From positions 336,236 to 400,235 of the forward strand of contig DAIPGN010000001.1 in the NCBI GenBank assembly GCA_036771835.1: a DNA stretch of 64,000 nt, in the 5' to 3' direction. Below the pieces are notes generated by a model that was not told the origin of the DNA, did not search any database, and was given only the letters and a program-made list of their open reading frames with translations. A program made the position numbers and the translations under genes. Source of the stretch: UBA4877 sp002399285. GTDB taxonomy: Bacteria > Bacillota > Thermoanaerobacteria > Thermoanaerobacterales > UBA4877. Shown piece after piece: positions 18,448-27,908 of this stretch (the stretch's first letter is position 1; each line of letters starts with the position of its first letter).

Positions 18448-19482
18448 ATGCATCATAATGCAAAATGGCTAATTTTCTTAATTACATTTGTACTTATCTT
18501 TTCACTTACCGGATGTTCAAGCAATAGAAAAGAGACTACTCAGACAACCAATGACAAAACAACTATCCGCATCGCCACTCAATATGGTCTTCAATATGCG
18601 CCTGCGCAAATCATGGAGAAACAAGAGCTAATAAATAAATACATTCCCAACGCCAAAATAGAGTGGCAGACCTTCCCTTCAGGCGGAGCAATTAACGAAG
18701 CCTTAGCTGCTAATAAAATAGATTTTGCTTTTATGGGTCCGCCACCGTTTTTTATAAGCTGGGATAAAGGAGTAAAAATCAAACTTGTATCCAGTGTTCA
18801 GGGCGGTCCTAACGGAATCGTTACATATCGTCCCGACATCAAATCAATAACCGATTTAAAGGACGACGACAAAATAGCTTTGCCCGGCATAGGGAGTACG
18901 CAGCATATATTCCTGCAGATGGAAAGTGAAAAACTGTTAAACGATCCGCATGCAATGGATGATAAGGTACTGTCCATGGCGCATCCCGATGCCATGAATG
19001 CTTTGTTGAATAAACAGGTGGCCGCACATTTTGCATCGGCACCCTATTATTTTGAAGAGCTGGGCAATCCCGATATGCATGAAGTTCTAACCGGCAAGGA
19101 AGCTTTCGGCGGTGAATTCACGCATATCTATTTAGTTGCCACAGAGGAATTCCATGATAACAACCCGATGGCATATGCCGCAGTTTATCAATCCTTAATC
19201 GATTCTATATCGGTAATCAACGGGCAGCCGCAGAAGGCAGCAAAAATATTGGCGCCGATCTATAACATAAGTGAAGAGAAAACCCTGAAGTATATCACAT
19301 GGAAGGAAGCCAACTACTCAAGTACTCCTTACGGTCTTTTAAAGATGGCTGATTTCATGAAGAAGGCAGGATATATAAAAAAGGTTCCTCAAAGTATAAG
19401 CGATATAGCTTTTGAAAATATAGCTGCCCAAATGGGAAAAAAGAGCGGAGAAAAAACCGAGATCGAAAAACTGCAGTATTGA
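18448..19482 (+). CDS. ABC importer substrate-binding lipoprotein (NrtA/SsuA/TauA type)
   Basis: A 344-aa extracytoplasmic solute receptor. A signal peptide ends in the lipobox LTGCSS (cysteine near residue 23). The mature part has the class F/NMT1-like fold pattern: TIRIATQYGLQYAPAQ near residue 42, KIDFAFMGPPPFF near 92, KIALPGIGSTQHI near 140. Family members bind nitrate, alkanesulfonates, taurine, bicarbonate or thiamine pyrimidine precursors; nothing here decides among them. AAAGGAGG precedes the ATG. Permease and ATPase genes follow immediately. Confidence 0.88.
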   Translation: MHHNAKWLIFLITFVLIFSLTGCSSNRKETTQTTNDKTTIRIATQYGLQYAPAQIMEKQELINKYIPNAKIEWQTFPSGGAINEALAANKIDFAFMGPPPFFISWDKGVKIKLVSSVQGGPNGIVTYRPDIKSITDLKDDDKIALPGIGSTQHIFLQMESEKLLNDPHAMDDKVLSMAHPDAMNALLNKQVAAHFASAPYYFEELGNPDMHEVLTGKEAFGGEFTHIYLVATEEFHDNNPMAYAAVYQSLIDSISVINGQPQKAAKILAPIYNISEEKTLKYITWKEANYSSTPYGLLKMADFMKKAGYIKKVPQSISDIAFENIAAQMGKKSGEKTEIEKLQY

Positions 19483-19501
19483 GCAGCAAAGGAGTGATCA
19501 G

Positions 19502-20275
19502 GTGTATAGACGTGTGAATTTAAACAGGATCGTATTTATTATAATGTTATGCCTAATCTGGGAAATCATAGCTCGAAGCAAGATTTTCCCCGAATTGCTT
19601 TTCCCAAGTTTGCAGAGTATATTATCGGCATTTGTCCAAGAACTCAAAAAAGGAACTATTTTGATGCAGACCTATAATTCACTCAGTATGATAATCGACG
19701 GCATGATAATAGGCGACTTGCTCGCCATATTAATCGCAATATGCGCAATGCTTTCCAAAAAGGTAAACGAATGTGTGACCACGCTTGTATCAATAATGGA
19801 TCCCTTGCCGGGCGTCGCTCTCCTGCCGCTGGCAATCCTATGGTTTGGTACGGGAAGAAATTCGATCATATTCATAATAATACATTCGGTCCTATGGCCG
19901 ATGATTTTAAATACAATCACGGGGTTCAAGACAATTCCCAAGATATATCTTGAAGTGGGAAGCAACATAGGTCTTAAAAAAATAAATATTATCAGCCATA
20001 TAATGATACCGTCCGCTCTGCCCTCTCTGCTGACTGGCCTACAGGTCGGTTGGTCAAGGGCTTGGAGGGCATTGATATCCGCCGAAATGATCTTCGGGGC
20101 GACAGGTAAGGAAAGCGGATTAGGCTGGTATATATTCGAAAAGAGATTCATGATGGATATGCCGGGCGTTTTTGCGGGCTTACTCATAATAGTGGTCATA
20201 GGCTATATGGTAGAAACAGTTTTGTTTGAGATCATAGAAAAAGATACGATCAAGAAATGGGGTATGGCAAATTAG
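19502..20275 (+). CDS. ABC importer permease (SsuC/TauC type)
   Basis: A 257-aa inner-membrane permease with about six hydrophobic segments. The EAA loop that contacts the ATPase is recognisable as EVGSNIGLKKINIISHIMIP near residue 157, followed by SALPSLLTGLQVGWSRAWRAL. The end of the sequence (GMAN) is close to the ATPase start. GTG 19502 is preceded by AAAGGAG with seven-base spacing. It is the membrane component partnering the receptor encoded 19 bp upstream and the ATPase 12 bp downstream. Confidence 0.88.
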   Translation: MYRRVNLNRIVFIIMLCLIWEIIARSKIFPELLFPSLQSILSAFVQELKKGTILMQTYNSLSMIIDGMIIGDLLAILIAICAMLSKKVNECVTTLVSIMDPLPGVALLPLAILWFGTGRNSIIFIIIHSVLWPMILNTITGFKTIPKIYLEVGSNIGLKKINIISHIMIPSALPSLLTGLQVGWSRAWRALISAEMIFGATGKESGLGWYIFEKRFMMDMPGVFAGLLIIVVIGYMVETVLFEIIEKDTIKKWGMAN

Positions 20276-20287
20276 GAGGTGACGGAT

Positions 20288-21091
20288 TTGGATAATTTTC
20301 TTGAGGTTAAAAACCTGCATAAATCATTTGTTTCAGGCGGCAGAAGCATCACTGTCTTAGATAAAATCAGTTTCGATTTACATAAAAATGATTTTCTATG
20401 CATACTCGGGCCTTCGGGTTGTGGAAAATCCACTATGCTTAGGTGTATAGCCGGATATGAGAAAATAAACGGGGGCAAGATATTACTTGAGGGTATGGAA
20501 GTGTTAAAACCAAGCACGGATAGAATGATGGTTTTCCAGGATTTCAATCAGCTGTTTCCATGGCTTACGGTTGAAAAAAATATTGAATTCCCCATTAAAA
20601 TAAATTATCCGGAGTTGAGTAAATATCAAAGAAAAGAATTAGTAAATTATTATCTCGAGTTGGTCAGCCTCTATGACTTTAAAGATTTTTATCCCTATCA
20701 GCTTTCCGGAGGAATGAAACAAAAGGTCTCAATCGTAAGGGCTCTCTCGCTCAATCCCAAATTGCTTTTAATGGACGAACCTTTTGGCAGCCTGGATGCG
20801 CTCACACGATATAAGCTGCAAAAAGAACTATTAAAGATATATCAACACAATGGCGTTACAATAATATTTGTTACACACAACATAGACGAAGCAATCATAC
20901 TGAGCAACAAAATTATTGTTCTATCGCAAGACCCGGCAAGCATTGTGGATATAATTGCAAACAATATTGAGCAACCTCGGTTGCCGGGCATGCCGCAATA
21001 CGGAGAATTATGGAACAAACTGACCTTGCTTATGGGGCTTGACAAAAATGTCGAGGAAAGCGCCGCATTGACTAGGGAAGAGATCAATTGA
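20288..21091 (+). CDS. ABC importer ATP-binding subunit (SsuB/TauB type)
   Basis: A 267-aa ABC ATPase with Walker A GPSGCGKST near residue 41, Q-loop QDFNQLFPW near 85, signature LSGGMKQK near 136, Walker B LLLMDEPFGSLDAL near 158 and switch histidine VTHNIDEA near 193. It energises the importer formed with the two preceding genes. The long reading begins with GTG 20279, but that codon is the last part of AGGAGGTGA; TTG 20288 is eight bases after AGGAGG and is preferred. The 3' end overlaps the convergent DUF255 gene by 8 bp. Confidence 0.9.
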   Translation: MDNFLEVKNLHKSFVSGGRSITVLDKISFDLHKNDFLCILGPSGCGKSTMLRCIAGYEKINGGKILLEGMEVLKPSTDRMMVFQDFNQLFPWLTVEKNIEFPIKINYPELSKYQRKELVNYYLELVSLYDFKDFYPYQLSGGMKQKVSIVRALSLNPKLLLMDEPFGSLDALTRYKLQKELLKIYQHNGVTIIFVTHNIDEAIILSNKIIVLSQDPASIVDIIANNIEQPRLPGMPQYGELWNKLTLLMGLDKNVEESAALTREEIN

Positions 21092-22817
21092 TCCCTTCCC
21101 TGGCCCTCAGTATGCATTTTAAATCTTCAATGTTATCAATCGGCGGAAGACATTTATCTTTGGAACACACATATATTTGGGGATATGATCCGCTATCCAG
21201 CCCCATCTTTTTTATTTCCCCTTCATTGTTTTCAAGATCCAAAAATTGAACAATATTAAGCGGGGAATATAGCCTATTTAAAGCATTATACAAATTTACC
21301 GTATCGTGATCATCCATTTTACCTGCCAGAATTATTCTATACGCGTTGCCGGAAAATATACTGACTGCCTCAGCATAATCAACTGCAAAGACCCCATATT
21401 CCCGATATATACAGCTAAAATGAGCGAGGGCTTCCTTACAGTATTGATAGTACTTCCTGCTGTCAGTCAGCAAAAACAGACGCATCAAAATTTTGGAGAT
21501 TTCGCTGTTTAGGTTCAAGCTCTTTGATGGTTGATAATTACTGATTTCATTCATACTGAGGAAATCGAAAAAGCCTTTATCTTTGCCGTCATAGAATTCT
21601 TCTATAGCTTTATCAACTAATATCATGGATTTATTCAAATACATCTCCGATCCCGTTAAATTATACAGCTTCAAAAGCGCATCTGACATACATATCTGGT
21701 CTTCCAGTATATTTGCATTATCGGATTGCGGGTAATGCTTCATAAGACCGTTTTCATCGGTAAGGTCTTTTGATAAGGCATCCGCCGCCCTCATCGCCAT
21801 CTGCAGATACTCCGCTTTACCCGTGATACGGTAATAATTTAATATTGCAATGATACACAATGAATTTTTATCTGTATAAAACGTCTTATCGACAGCAGGT
21901 TTTCTAAATTTGGCTCGCTGTTTTATGTCGGCACTGTAATAGGCTTCATCTGCATCCATGCTGCCATAAAACAGGCCCTTTTTATTATCATACAGATTAT
22001 TTTTTATATATTCAAGAATGCCTTCCGCAGCATCCATATATCTCGGCAGATTAAACATCTGATATGCGCCAAGATATATGGACATCAATCTTGCGTTGTC
22101 ATCCAATAATTTTTCATAATGAGGGTCGGAAAAATCCCTTTGGGTCGCGTACCGGAAAAAACCGCCTTCAACTCTGTCGTAGACCTTGCTGCCATACATT
22201 ATATCTAAGGTATTAACGAGCATATTTTTAATTTCCCCATCTGCGGACATAGAATAATAACCTATCAGATATGAAAGCAATTCGGGATATAAAAATTTAG
22301 GTTTCTTGCCGAAGCCTCCATATTTTGAATCAAACATATCCTCAGCTGAATTCAGCACATATTCCCTCACATCATGCTCTAAATTACGGGATACTGGTTT
22401 GACCCGCAAAGAAGTTCTTGCCGCATGTTTTTGATCCTCACTTATTTTCGTTATATCTTCCCTATGCTCCTTATATGAATCGTATATATCTTTCAGCATA
22501 TAAAGCAAAGATTTGGGAGGCATATAGGTACCCCCCGTCATGATGTCACCGTCCGATGACAAAATGACGGTCGACGGCCATCCTCCTAAATTATAGGTGC
22601 CGTCAATGTCCGGTCTTTTATCTCTGTCAACGCGAACCGGTATATAATTATCTTCGATGTATTTTATCACTTCTTCGTCTTCATAGGTCGTACTGTCCAT
22701 GACATGACACCAATGACACCAAGAAGCTGTAATATCAAGAAGTATCAGCCTGTCATCTTCGCGTGCTTTTTTAAATACCTCCTCATTCCAGTCATGCCAT
22801 TTTAGCTTTTTGTTCAT
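21084..22817 (-). CDS. DUF255 thioredoxin-domain protein (YyaL / spermatogenesis-associated protein 20 family)
   Basis: A 577-aa member of the YyaL family. The N-terminal thioredoxin-like domain has SWCHWCHVMDSTTY (CHWC) near residue 30, the GTYNLGGWPSTVIL cis-proline region near 75 and GGTYMPP. The rest is an alpha/alpha-barrel resembling glycoside hydrolases and N-acylglucosamine epimerases, with GGFFRYATQRDF and DNARLMSIYLGAY. Homologues are usually 600-680 aa; this one is slightly short at the C-terminus. The function in bacteria is uncertain. The gene starts at ATG 22817 after AAGGAAGG. Its stop region overlaps the ABC ATPase gene tail to tail. Confidence 0.9.
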   Translation of the reverse strand: MNKKLKWHDWNEEVFKKAREDDRLILLDITASWCHWCHVMDSTTYEDEEVIKYIEDNYIPVRVDRDKRPDIDGTYNLGGWPSTVILSSDGDIMTGGTYMPPKSLLYMLKDIYDSYKEHREDITKISEDQKHAARTSLRVKPVSRNLEHDVREYVLNSAEDMFDSKYGGFGKKPKFLYPELLSYLIGYYSMSADGEIKNMLVNTLDIMYGSKVYDRVEGGFFRYATQRDFSDPHYEKLLDDNARLMSIYLGAYQMFNLPRYMDAAEGILEYIKNNLYDNKKGLFYGSMDADEAYYSADIKQRAKFRKPAVDKTFYTDKNSLCIIAILNYYRITGKAEYLQMAMRAADALSKDLTDENGLMKHYPQSDNANILEDQICMSDALLKLYNLTGSEMYLNKSMILVDKAIEEFYDGKDKGFFDFLSMNEISNYQPSKSLNLNSEISKILMRLFLLTDSRKYYQYCKEALAHFSCIYREYGVFAVDYAEAVSIFSGNAYRIILAGKMDDHDTVNLYNALNRLYSPLNIVQFLDLENNEGEIKKMGLDSGSYPQIYVCSKDKCLPPIDNIEDLKCILRAREGIN

Positions 22818-22885
22818 AAAAACCTTCCTTTATACAAAAATATAATAGAATCATATGCACTCACAATTTATTGTAACCAAAAGCA

Positions 22886-22918
22886 AAGGGCCCATACTCT
22901 TTAACAGTACAGGCCCTT
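22886..22918 (-). terminator. Intrinsic terminator after the Mrp-like gene
   Basis: On the minus strand AAGGGCC and GGCCCTT flank an inner TACT/AGTA pairing, followed by TTGCTTTTGG. It begins about 5 bp past the stop of the 22923-24002 gene. Confidence 0.75.
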
Positions 22919-22922
22919 GAGC

Positions 22923-24002
22923 TCATTTCTTTATTCCCGCATACGATTCGTCAATTTCGGTGCACCGCTTGTCTATATTCGTAAAAATTTGTTTATATAT
23001 TTGTGTAACAGGGTTGCTCTCATCTAATGTTATAGGCTGCCCGGCATCGCTTTTTTCTCTTATTTCGGTTATGATCGGAATTTCACCTAAAACATTTGTA
23101 TTCAATTCTTCCCCAAGTTTTCCCGCTTCGTTTTCGCCGAATATATACTGCTTGTTTCCACACTCGGGGCATTCATAATATGACATATTCTCAACTACAC
23201 CCAGAATATCCACGCCTGTTTTTTGCGCCATCTTCCCCAGCCTTCCCGCCACATGCGATGCCGCCGACTGAGGAGTCGTCACTAAGAGAAGATAGCTTTG
23301 CGGAATAAGCTGCATGACTGACAGAGGTACGTCGCCAGTTCCCGGCGGAAGATCAACAAATATATAATCAAGGTCGCCCCACTCCACATCATACATAAAT
23401 TGCTGTAATACGTTTGAAAGCAATGGACCTCTCCATACGACCGCCGAGTCCTCGTTGGCAAAGTTGCCCATGGATATGACCTTTATTCCATGCGCCTCTA
23501 TGGGAAACATATGAGACTCGTCTATCGCATTTGGTTTTATGCCGCTTGTACCCAGCATTCTGGTAACGCTGAAACCTAATATATCCGCATCTATCAGGCC
23601 AACCTTATGACCCAATTTTGATGCGGCCATCGCCAGATTGACCGCAACGGTGGATTTACCTACACCGCCTTTTCCGGAGCCCACCAATATTGTCCTTGCC
23701 GTATCAAAGACGCTGTCCTGCCGAGCGCTTTTCCCCATCAGCGCGTCCATCTCTTCCCGGCTCATCTCGCCGAAGGTAACCACTACCTTATCAAACCCGA
23801 GAAACAACAGCCGTTTTTCAATGTCATCCTTTATCGTCGCCTGCAATGGGCACCCTTTTATGGTAAGGTTGACGCGAATCCTTATTTCGGAACCTTGTAT
23901 TTCAATGTATTCGGGCTTCACCATGCCCAAATCCACAATACTTCTGCCTAACTCAGGATCATATACATCCTTCAGAACTTCAAGTATTTTTTGTTTATCC
24001 AT
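22923..24002 (-). CDS. Mrp/NBP35-family Fe-S cluster carrier ATPase
   Basis: A 359-aa ApbC/Mrp-type P-loop protein that binds and delivers Fe-S clusters. The N-terminal MIP18/DUF59 domain (residues 1-80, DPELGRSIVDLGMV) is followed by the deviant Walker A GSGKGGVGKSTVAVN near residue 107, the switch region DADILGF and FVDLPPGTGDVPLS, and the cluster-binding CxxC in YYECPECGNK near residue 275. The domain order and length are standard. It is monocistronic with its own terminator. Together with the NifU-like scaffold and the cysteine desulfurase, it makes this window well stocked for Fe-S maturation. Confidence 0.93.
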   Translation of the reverse strand: MDKQKILEVLKDVYDPELGRSIVDLGMVKPEYIEIQGSEIRIRVNLTIKGCPLQATIKDDIEKRLLFLGFDKVVVTFGEMSREEMDALMGKSARQDSVFDTARTILVGSGKGGVGKSTVAVNLAMAASKLGHKVGLIDADILGFSVTRMLGTSGIKPNAIDESHMFPIEAHGIKVISMGNFANEDSAVVWRGPLLSNVLQQFMYDVEWGDLDYIFVDLPPGTGDVPLSVMQLIPQSYLLLVTTPQSAASHVAGRLGKMAQKTGVDILGVVENMSYYECPECGNKQYIFGENEAGKLGEELNTNVLGEIPIITEIREKSDAGQPITLDESNPVTQIYKQIFTNIDKRCTEIDESYAGIKK

Positions 24003-24116
24003 TTACTCACCTTCCCCTATATATTTGTAAATACATTATAGCATAGTAAATCCCGGGATAAAAACATGTGATGCTATGTCCACTGCTAAAATTAGTATGA
24101 AGATAATAAAATATCT

Positions 24117-25286
24117 CTATTCATATGACATCATGTATAGATTGGCGATATCTTCAAAGGAAACCTCTCTTTGAAAATTTTTAAGCGCTCCGGTCAAAGT
24201 CTTTTGTGCATCTTTGGACAACATCTCGATATCTTCTCTTGCGACGCCCAACTCTTTTAACGTTATTTTCTTGCCTAAGGATTCCAAAAGCATGGTCACC
24301 TCGTCTTTTAGCATGGAGGCTAAAGTCATCTCGTTGATATTGTCAAAATCACTGATAAAGAGTTTGGCAATATCCGCATATTTTCTGGGATTATATCTGT
24401 ATCCGAACTCGACAAAGGAGGGCAACAAAGCGGCCAGGCCGTCGCCGTGAGTAACATTATATCTTCCGCTCAGCGGATGTTCCAGGGCATGTACCAGCGA
24501 AACCGACGATGTGGCCATAGCCATTCCCGATAGAGCGGCAGCCCATGCCATATTGGACCTGGCCTCAATATCGCCGCCGTCCTCGAAGACCTTTATAAGA
24601 TTACCGATACTTAACTTCAATGATTCATAGGCAAACAAATCGCTTACCGGCGTAGCCATGGGCCCGGTATAACACTCCACCGATTGGCAGAAAGCATCTA
24701 TGCCGGTGGAAGCCGTCATCGAACGCGGCAAGCTGATAATCAGCATAGGATCGATTATGGAATATTTAGGGTAAATATAGCGGCTTTTAAACGATGGCTT
24801 TAATGATGATTCTGGATTGATAATAACCGCGGAGCCATCCGCTTCAGAACCGGTACCCGACGTAGTGGGAACCGCAATGATCGGAAAAGCGCCCTTTAAG
24901 TCCGCTCTTATGCCTCCCGGATTGATAAAGTCCCATACCGGTCTTTCGTTATAGGCCGCCGCAGCTATCCCCTTGGCGGTATCTATACTGCTGCCTCCCC
25001 CGATAGCGATAAGAAGGACACAGCCGGAGCTATGGAACAGTTCTGCTCCCCTGTCAACTATTGTCGTGGTCGGATTGGGCAGTACATTGTCGTATACTTC
25101 ATATTCCAACCCCTCTTCCCTCGCCATTGTATTTATCTTTTCACCTATGCCGTCTCTGCTCAGGGCATTCTTGCTACAAACTATAAGGGCCTTTTTGCCG
25201 ATGCTGCGCCCAAGCCTTCCCAGATACTCAAACCGGCCTGGCCCCACATAAAAATCAGTCGGGATACAATAATCAAAACCATTCAT
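24117..25286 (-). CDS. Iron-containing alcohol dehydrogenase
   Basis: A 389-aa group III (Fe2+-dependent) alcohol dehydrogenase. The NAD(P) domain has LIAIGGGSSIDTAKGIA near residue 90 and VPTTSGTGSEADGSAV near 140; metal-binding histidines are seen in AFCQSVECY, LVHALEHPLSGRYNVTHGDG (near 265). The N-terminus TDFYVGPGRFEYLG is typical of the butanol dehydrogenase-like branch. It would reduce aldehydes with NAD(P)H during fermentation; the exact substrate is not clear. ATG 25286 follows GGAGCAAGG; the longer start at 25310 overlaps the end of polX. The gap of 20 bp to polX suggests cotranscription. Confidence 0.9.
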   Translation of the reverse strand: MNGFDYCIPTDFYVGPGRFEYLGRLGRSIGKKALIVCSKNALSRDGIGEKINTMAREEGLEYEVYDNVLPNPTTTIVDRGAELFHSSGCVLLIAIGGGSSIDTAKGIAAAAYNERPVWDFINPGGIRADLKGAFPIIAVPTTSGTGSEADGSAVIINPESSLKPSFKSRYIYPKYSIIDPMLIISLPRSMTASTGIDAFCQSVECYTGPMATPVSDLFAYESLKLSIGNLIKVFEDGGDIEARSNMAWAAALSGMAMATSSVSLVHALEHPLSGRYNVTHGDGLAALLPSFVEFGYRYNPRKYADIAKLFISDFDNINEMTLASMLKDEVTMLLESLGKKITLKELGVAREDIEMLSKDAQKTLTGALKNFQREVSFEDIANLYMMSYE

Positions 25287-25306
25287 ATAACCTTGCTCCT
25301 CTCCTC

Positions 25307-27019
25307 TCATGATCTAAAAATGCTGCCTACATCCATACAATTGATCACGTCGTCCTTTTCCAGCCATCCCTTTCTGGCTGCGCCGACGCCATATTTCATA
25401 TCGTCCAGGCCTTGAAGATTATGTGCGTCGGGACATATGGCAAACTTTATCCCCATGTCTTTACCCTTTTTGAGCAGCCTCCAGTCCATGTCCAGCCTAT
25501 AGGGACTGGCGTTGATTTCTATTACCTTATTGTTTTTGGCAGCCTCCTCCATGACCTCTTCCATATCCATATCATAACCTTCTCTGGATAAAAGCAGTCT
25601 GCCCGTGGGGTGCCCAAATATGGACAAATACCTGTTATTGAGAGCATTTACTATTCGTGCCGTCATATCGTGTTCGGGCATGCCAAAATTTGAGTGTACA
25701 GATCCGATCACAAGGTCAAAATTCTTGAGAATTTCCTCTGGATAATCTAAACTTCCGTCGGTCAGTATGTCCGACTCTATTCCCTTAAAGATCTTTATAC
25801 CTATCCCTCTTTTATTCAGCTCATCTATCTCTTTCCATTGGCGAAATACGTCGTCAGGTTTGAGACCCCCCGCATAAAACGCGGACTGGCTATGATCGGT
25901 AATACATATATAGCTATAGCCCAAATCCCTGGCCCTGCAGGCCATATCCTCTATAGTGCAACTGCCGTCGCTGTATACGGTGTGCACGTGAATGATGCCC
26001 TTTAAATCCTCCTCCGTTATGAGTTTGGGAAGTTTATCCTCAGCCGCCGCTTCGATCTCTCCCATATCCTCCCTCATCTCTGGAGGGATGAACTCCAGGC
26101 CGACCGCCTTGTAAAGCTCGCCTTCATCGGCAACCGGAACGTTGGAACCGTCTTCTTTGAACAGTCCGTATTCATTCATCTTAAGTCCCATTTCCTTGGC
26201 TCTGTGCCTTAGGGAAACATTATGTTCCTTGCTCCCGGTAAAATGCTGCAGCGCATAAGGATATTCTTCGGGTTTGACGACTCTGAGGTCCACCTGCATG
26301 CCCATATCGGTATATATGCTGCTCTTAGTATCTCCCAAGGCTATTATGTCTCTTACGAATTCCGCCTTTGTGAACGCATCCATAACGGGTATGGGATCAG
26401 TTGATGCGGCAAGTATATCAATGTCACCGATGATCTCCTTTTTTCTCCTGAGGCTACCCGCGATCTCCAGTTTTTCTATCTGTTTTAAAGAGCCCAAATA
26501 TCTTATTATTACCTCGGCCTGGCCATATGCGTCGGAATACAGATACCTTCCCTGGTATTTCTTATACTGATTGATACCTTCTAAGATTTTCTTCTGAGTC
26601 TTTTCACCGAAGCCGGGTAGTTCAACGAGCCGGTTTTCAATACATGCATACTCTAGCTCCCCCACAGTCTTTATACCCAGCTGTTTATAGAGTATGCCCA
26701 CCTTTTTTGGACCGACGCCGGGAACATTCAAAATATCCAGCAGACTCTCCGGAAATTCCTGCTTTAAATCCTCATAATACTGCAAACGACCGGTCTTATA
26801 AAACTCGGTGATTTTTTTGTTGAGTGCATCCCCTATACCCTTTAGATCCTTAAGCCTGTCTTCGTCGATCAGTTCGCCTATGTCTTCATTGAGATTTTCC
26901 AACATATTGGACGCATTATAATAAGCCCTTGATTTAAACGGACTTTCTCCCTTGATCTCCAATAATTCGCCGATATTCTTCAGCAAAATTATCAAATCTC
27001 TTTTATCCACCTCGCTCAT
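25307..27019 (-). CDS. polX: Family X DNA polymerase with PHP exonuclease domain (PolX)
   Basis: A 570-aa bacterial PolX for gap-filling repair. The N-terminal 8-kDa-like and helix-hairpin-helix region (NVPGVGPKKVG near residue 97) is followed by the nucleotidyltransferase core with GSLRRKKEIIGDIDILAA near 188, then a C-terminal PHP domain with HVHTVYSDGSC near 347, ITDHSQSA and a final PDAHN, giving 3'-5' exonuclease activity. ATG 27019 has AGAGG eight bases upstream; the GTG nine bases earlier lies next to that site. It is downstream of the endonuclease III-like gene and upstream of the alcohol dehydrogenase, all on the minus strand. Confidence 0.95.
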   Translation of the reverse strand: MSEVDKRDLIILLKNIGELLEIKGESPFKSRAYYNASNMLENLNEDIGELIDEDRLKDLKGIGDALNKKITEFYKTGRLQYYEDLKQEFPESLLDILNVPGVGPKKVGILYKQLGIKTVGELEYACIENRLVELPGFGEKTQKKILEGINQYKKYQGRYLYSDAYGQAEVIIRYLGSLKQIEKLEIAGSLRRKKEIIGDIDILAASTDPIPVMDAFTKAEFVRDIIALGDTKSSIYTDMGMQVDLRVVKPEEYPYALQHFTGSKEHNVSLRHRAKEMGLKMNEYGLFKEDGSNVPVADEGELYKAVGLEFIPPEMREDMGEIEAAAEDKLPKLITEEDLKGIIHVHTVYSDGSCTIEDMACRARDLGYSYICITDHSQSAFYAGGLKPDDVFRQWKEIDELNKRGIGIKIFKGIESDILTDGSLDYPEEILKNFDLVIGSVHSNFGMPEHDMTARIVNALNNRYLSIFGHPTGRLLLSREGYDMDMEEVMEEAAKNNKVIEINASPYRLDMDWRLLKKGKDMGIKFAICPDAHNLQGLDDMKYGVGAARKGWLEKDDVINCMDVGSIFRS

Positions 27020-27132
27020 CCTTCCCACCTCTCTTAAAATTTATTTTGTACCGGCACATAAGTCTATGAGGTATCATCCTCATTCCTACAATAAAATCAT
27101 CAGGTTACTGCGCAACGCCAATATGACATATC

Positions 27133-27798
27133 TCATCCTTTATAATAGCATTTTTCTGCCAGCGGACAGGCTTTGCAATCCGGGCTGCCGCCTCTGCATA
27201 CTCTGTTGCCCCACGCATCTATCAATGCATGATACTCATTGTACAGATACACGCTGCTTTCAATATTTGACATAAAATAAATCTGTACCTGAGCATAATT
27301 TACAGGTCCATCCATGAGCTTCATCAACCGCACCAATTTTTTGGTATATGCATCGATCACAAATATCGGCTTTTTCGCTCCATATAAAATTATCGCATCG
27401 GCAGTCTCTTTACCTACTCCTTGAAATGAGAGCAATTCACGCCTTAGCGAGTATATGTCCTTATCAAATAGCTTATTTAAGTCTCCCCCATAATTTTTTA
27501 TAAGATACCCGCAGAAGGCCTTTATATATTTTGTCTTCTGATTAAAAAATCTGGTTGGTCTGATGTCGTCAATGATCAAATCCTCCGAAGCATCATAAAG
27601 GGCTGCGGGGTCCATCAGATTGTCTTTATACAGGTTTGCAATTGCCACCTCTACATTTTTCCATGCGACATTCTGTGTTAATATAGCTCCCAGCACCATT
27701 TCAAAATCATTTTTTGCCGGCCACCAATGCCGAGGTCCAAAATAATCGAGCAGGCTATCATATATCCTCATCAATTTTACATTTATCTTCTCGTCCAT
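27133..27798 (-). CDS. Endonuclease III-like HhH-GPD DNA glycosylase with Fe-S cluster
   Basis: A 221-aa HhH-GPD superfamily base-excision enzyme. The helix-hairpin-helix is at FQGVGKETADAI near residue 130 and the conserved aspartate in FVIDAYTKK near 150. The C-terminal cysteines CRGGSPDCKACPLAEKC form the C-x6-C-x2-C-x5-C [4Fe-4S] loop. At the position of the catalytic Schiff-base lysine of Nth (GRKTA) this protein has glutamate (GKETA), so it is probably a monofunctional glycosylase rather than a bifunctional AP lyase. N-terminal LTQNVAWKNVE matches the 3-methyladenine/mismatch glycosylase branch. GGAGG lies seven bases before the ATG. Confidence 0.9.
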   Translation of the reverse strand: MDEKINVKLMRIYDSLLDYFGPRHWWPAKNDFEMVLGAILTQNVAWKNVEVAIANLYKDNLMDPAALYDASEDLIIDDIRPTRFFNQKTKYIKAFCGYLIKNYGGDLNKLFDKDIYSLRRELLSFQGVGKETADAIILYGAKKPIFVIDAYTKKLVRLMKLMDGPVNYAQVQIYFMSNIESSVYLYNEYHALIDAWGNRVCRGGSPDCKACPLAEKCYYKG

Positions 27799-27848
27799 TT
27801 TGCTACCTCCATTGATATTTTACCATAGCGCCTCAATTTTCGAAAACA

Positions 27849-27877
27849 TTGAAATAAAAACAATCATAATATATAAT
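27849..27877 (+). promoter_or_regulatory. Predicted sigma-A promoter of the hydrogenase sensor operon
   Basis: TTGAAA (27849-27854) and TATAAT (27872-27877) are 17 bp apart; transcription would start near 27884, 25 bp before the DRTGG gene. It rules out the longer reading beginning at ATG 27876, which would start inside the -10 box. Confidence 0.75.
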
Positions 27878-27908
27878 GGGTTTAATCATTTTACACATGG
27901 AGGTCAAT

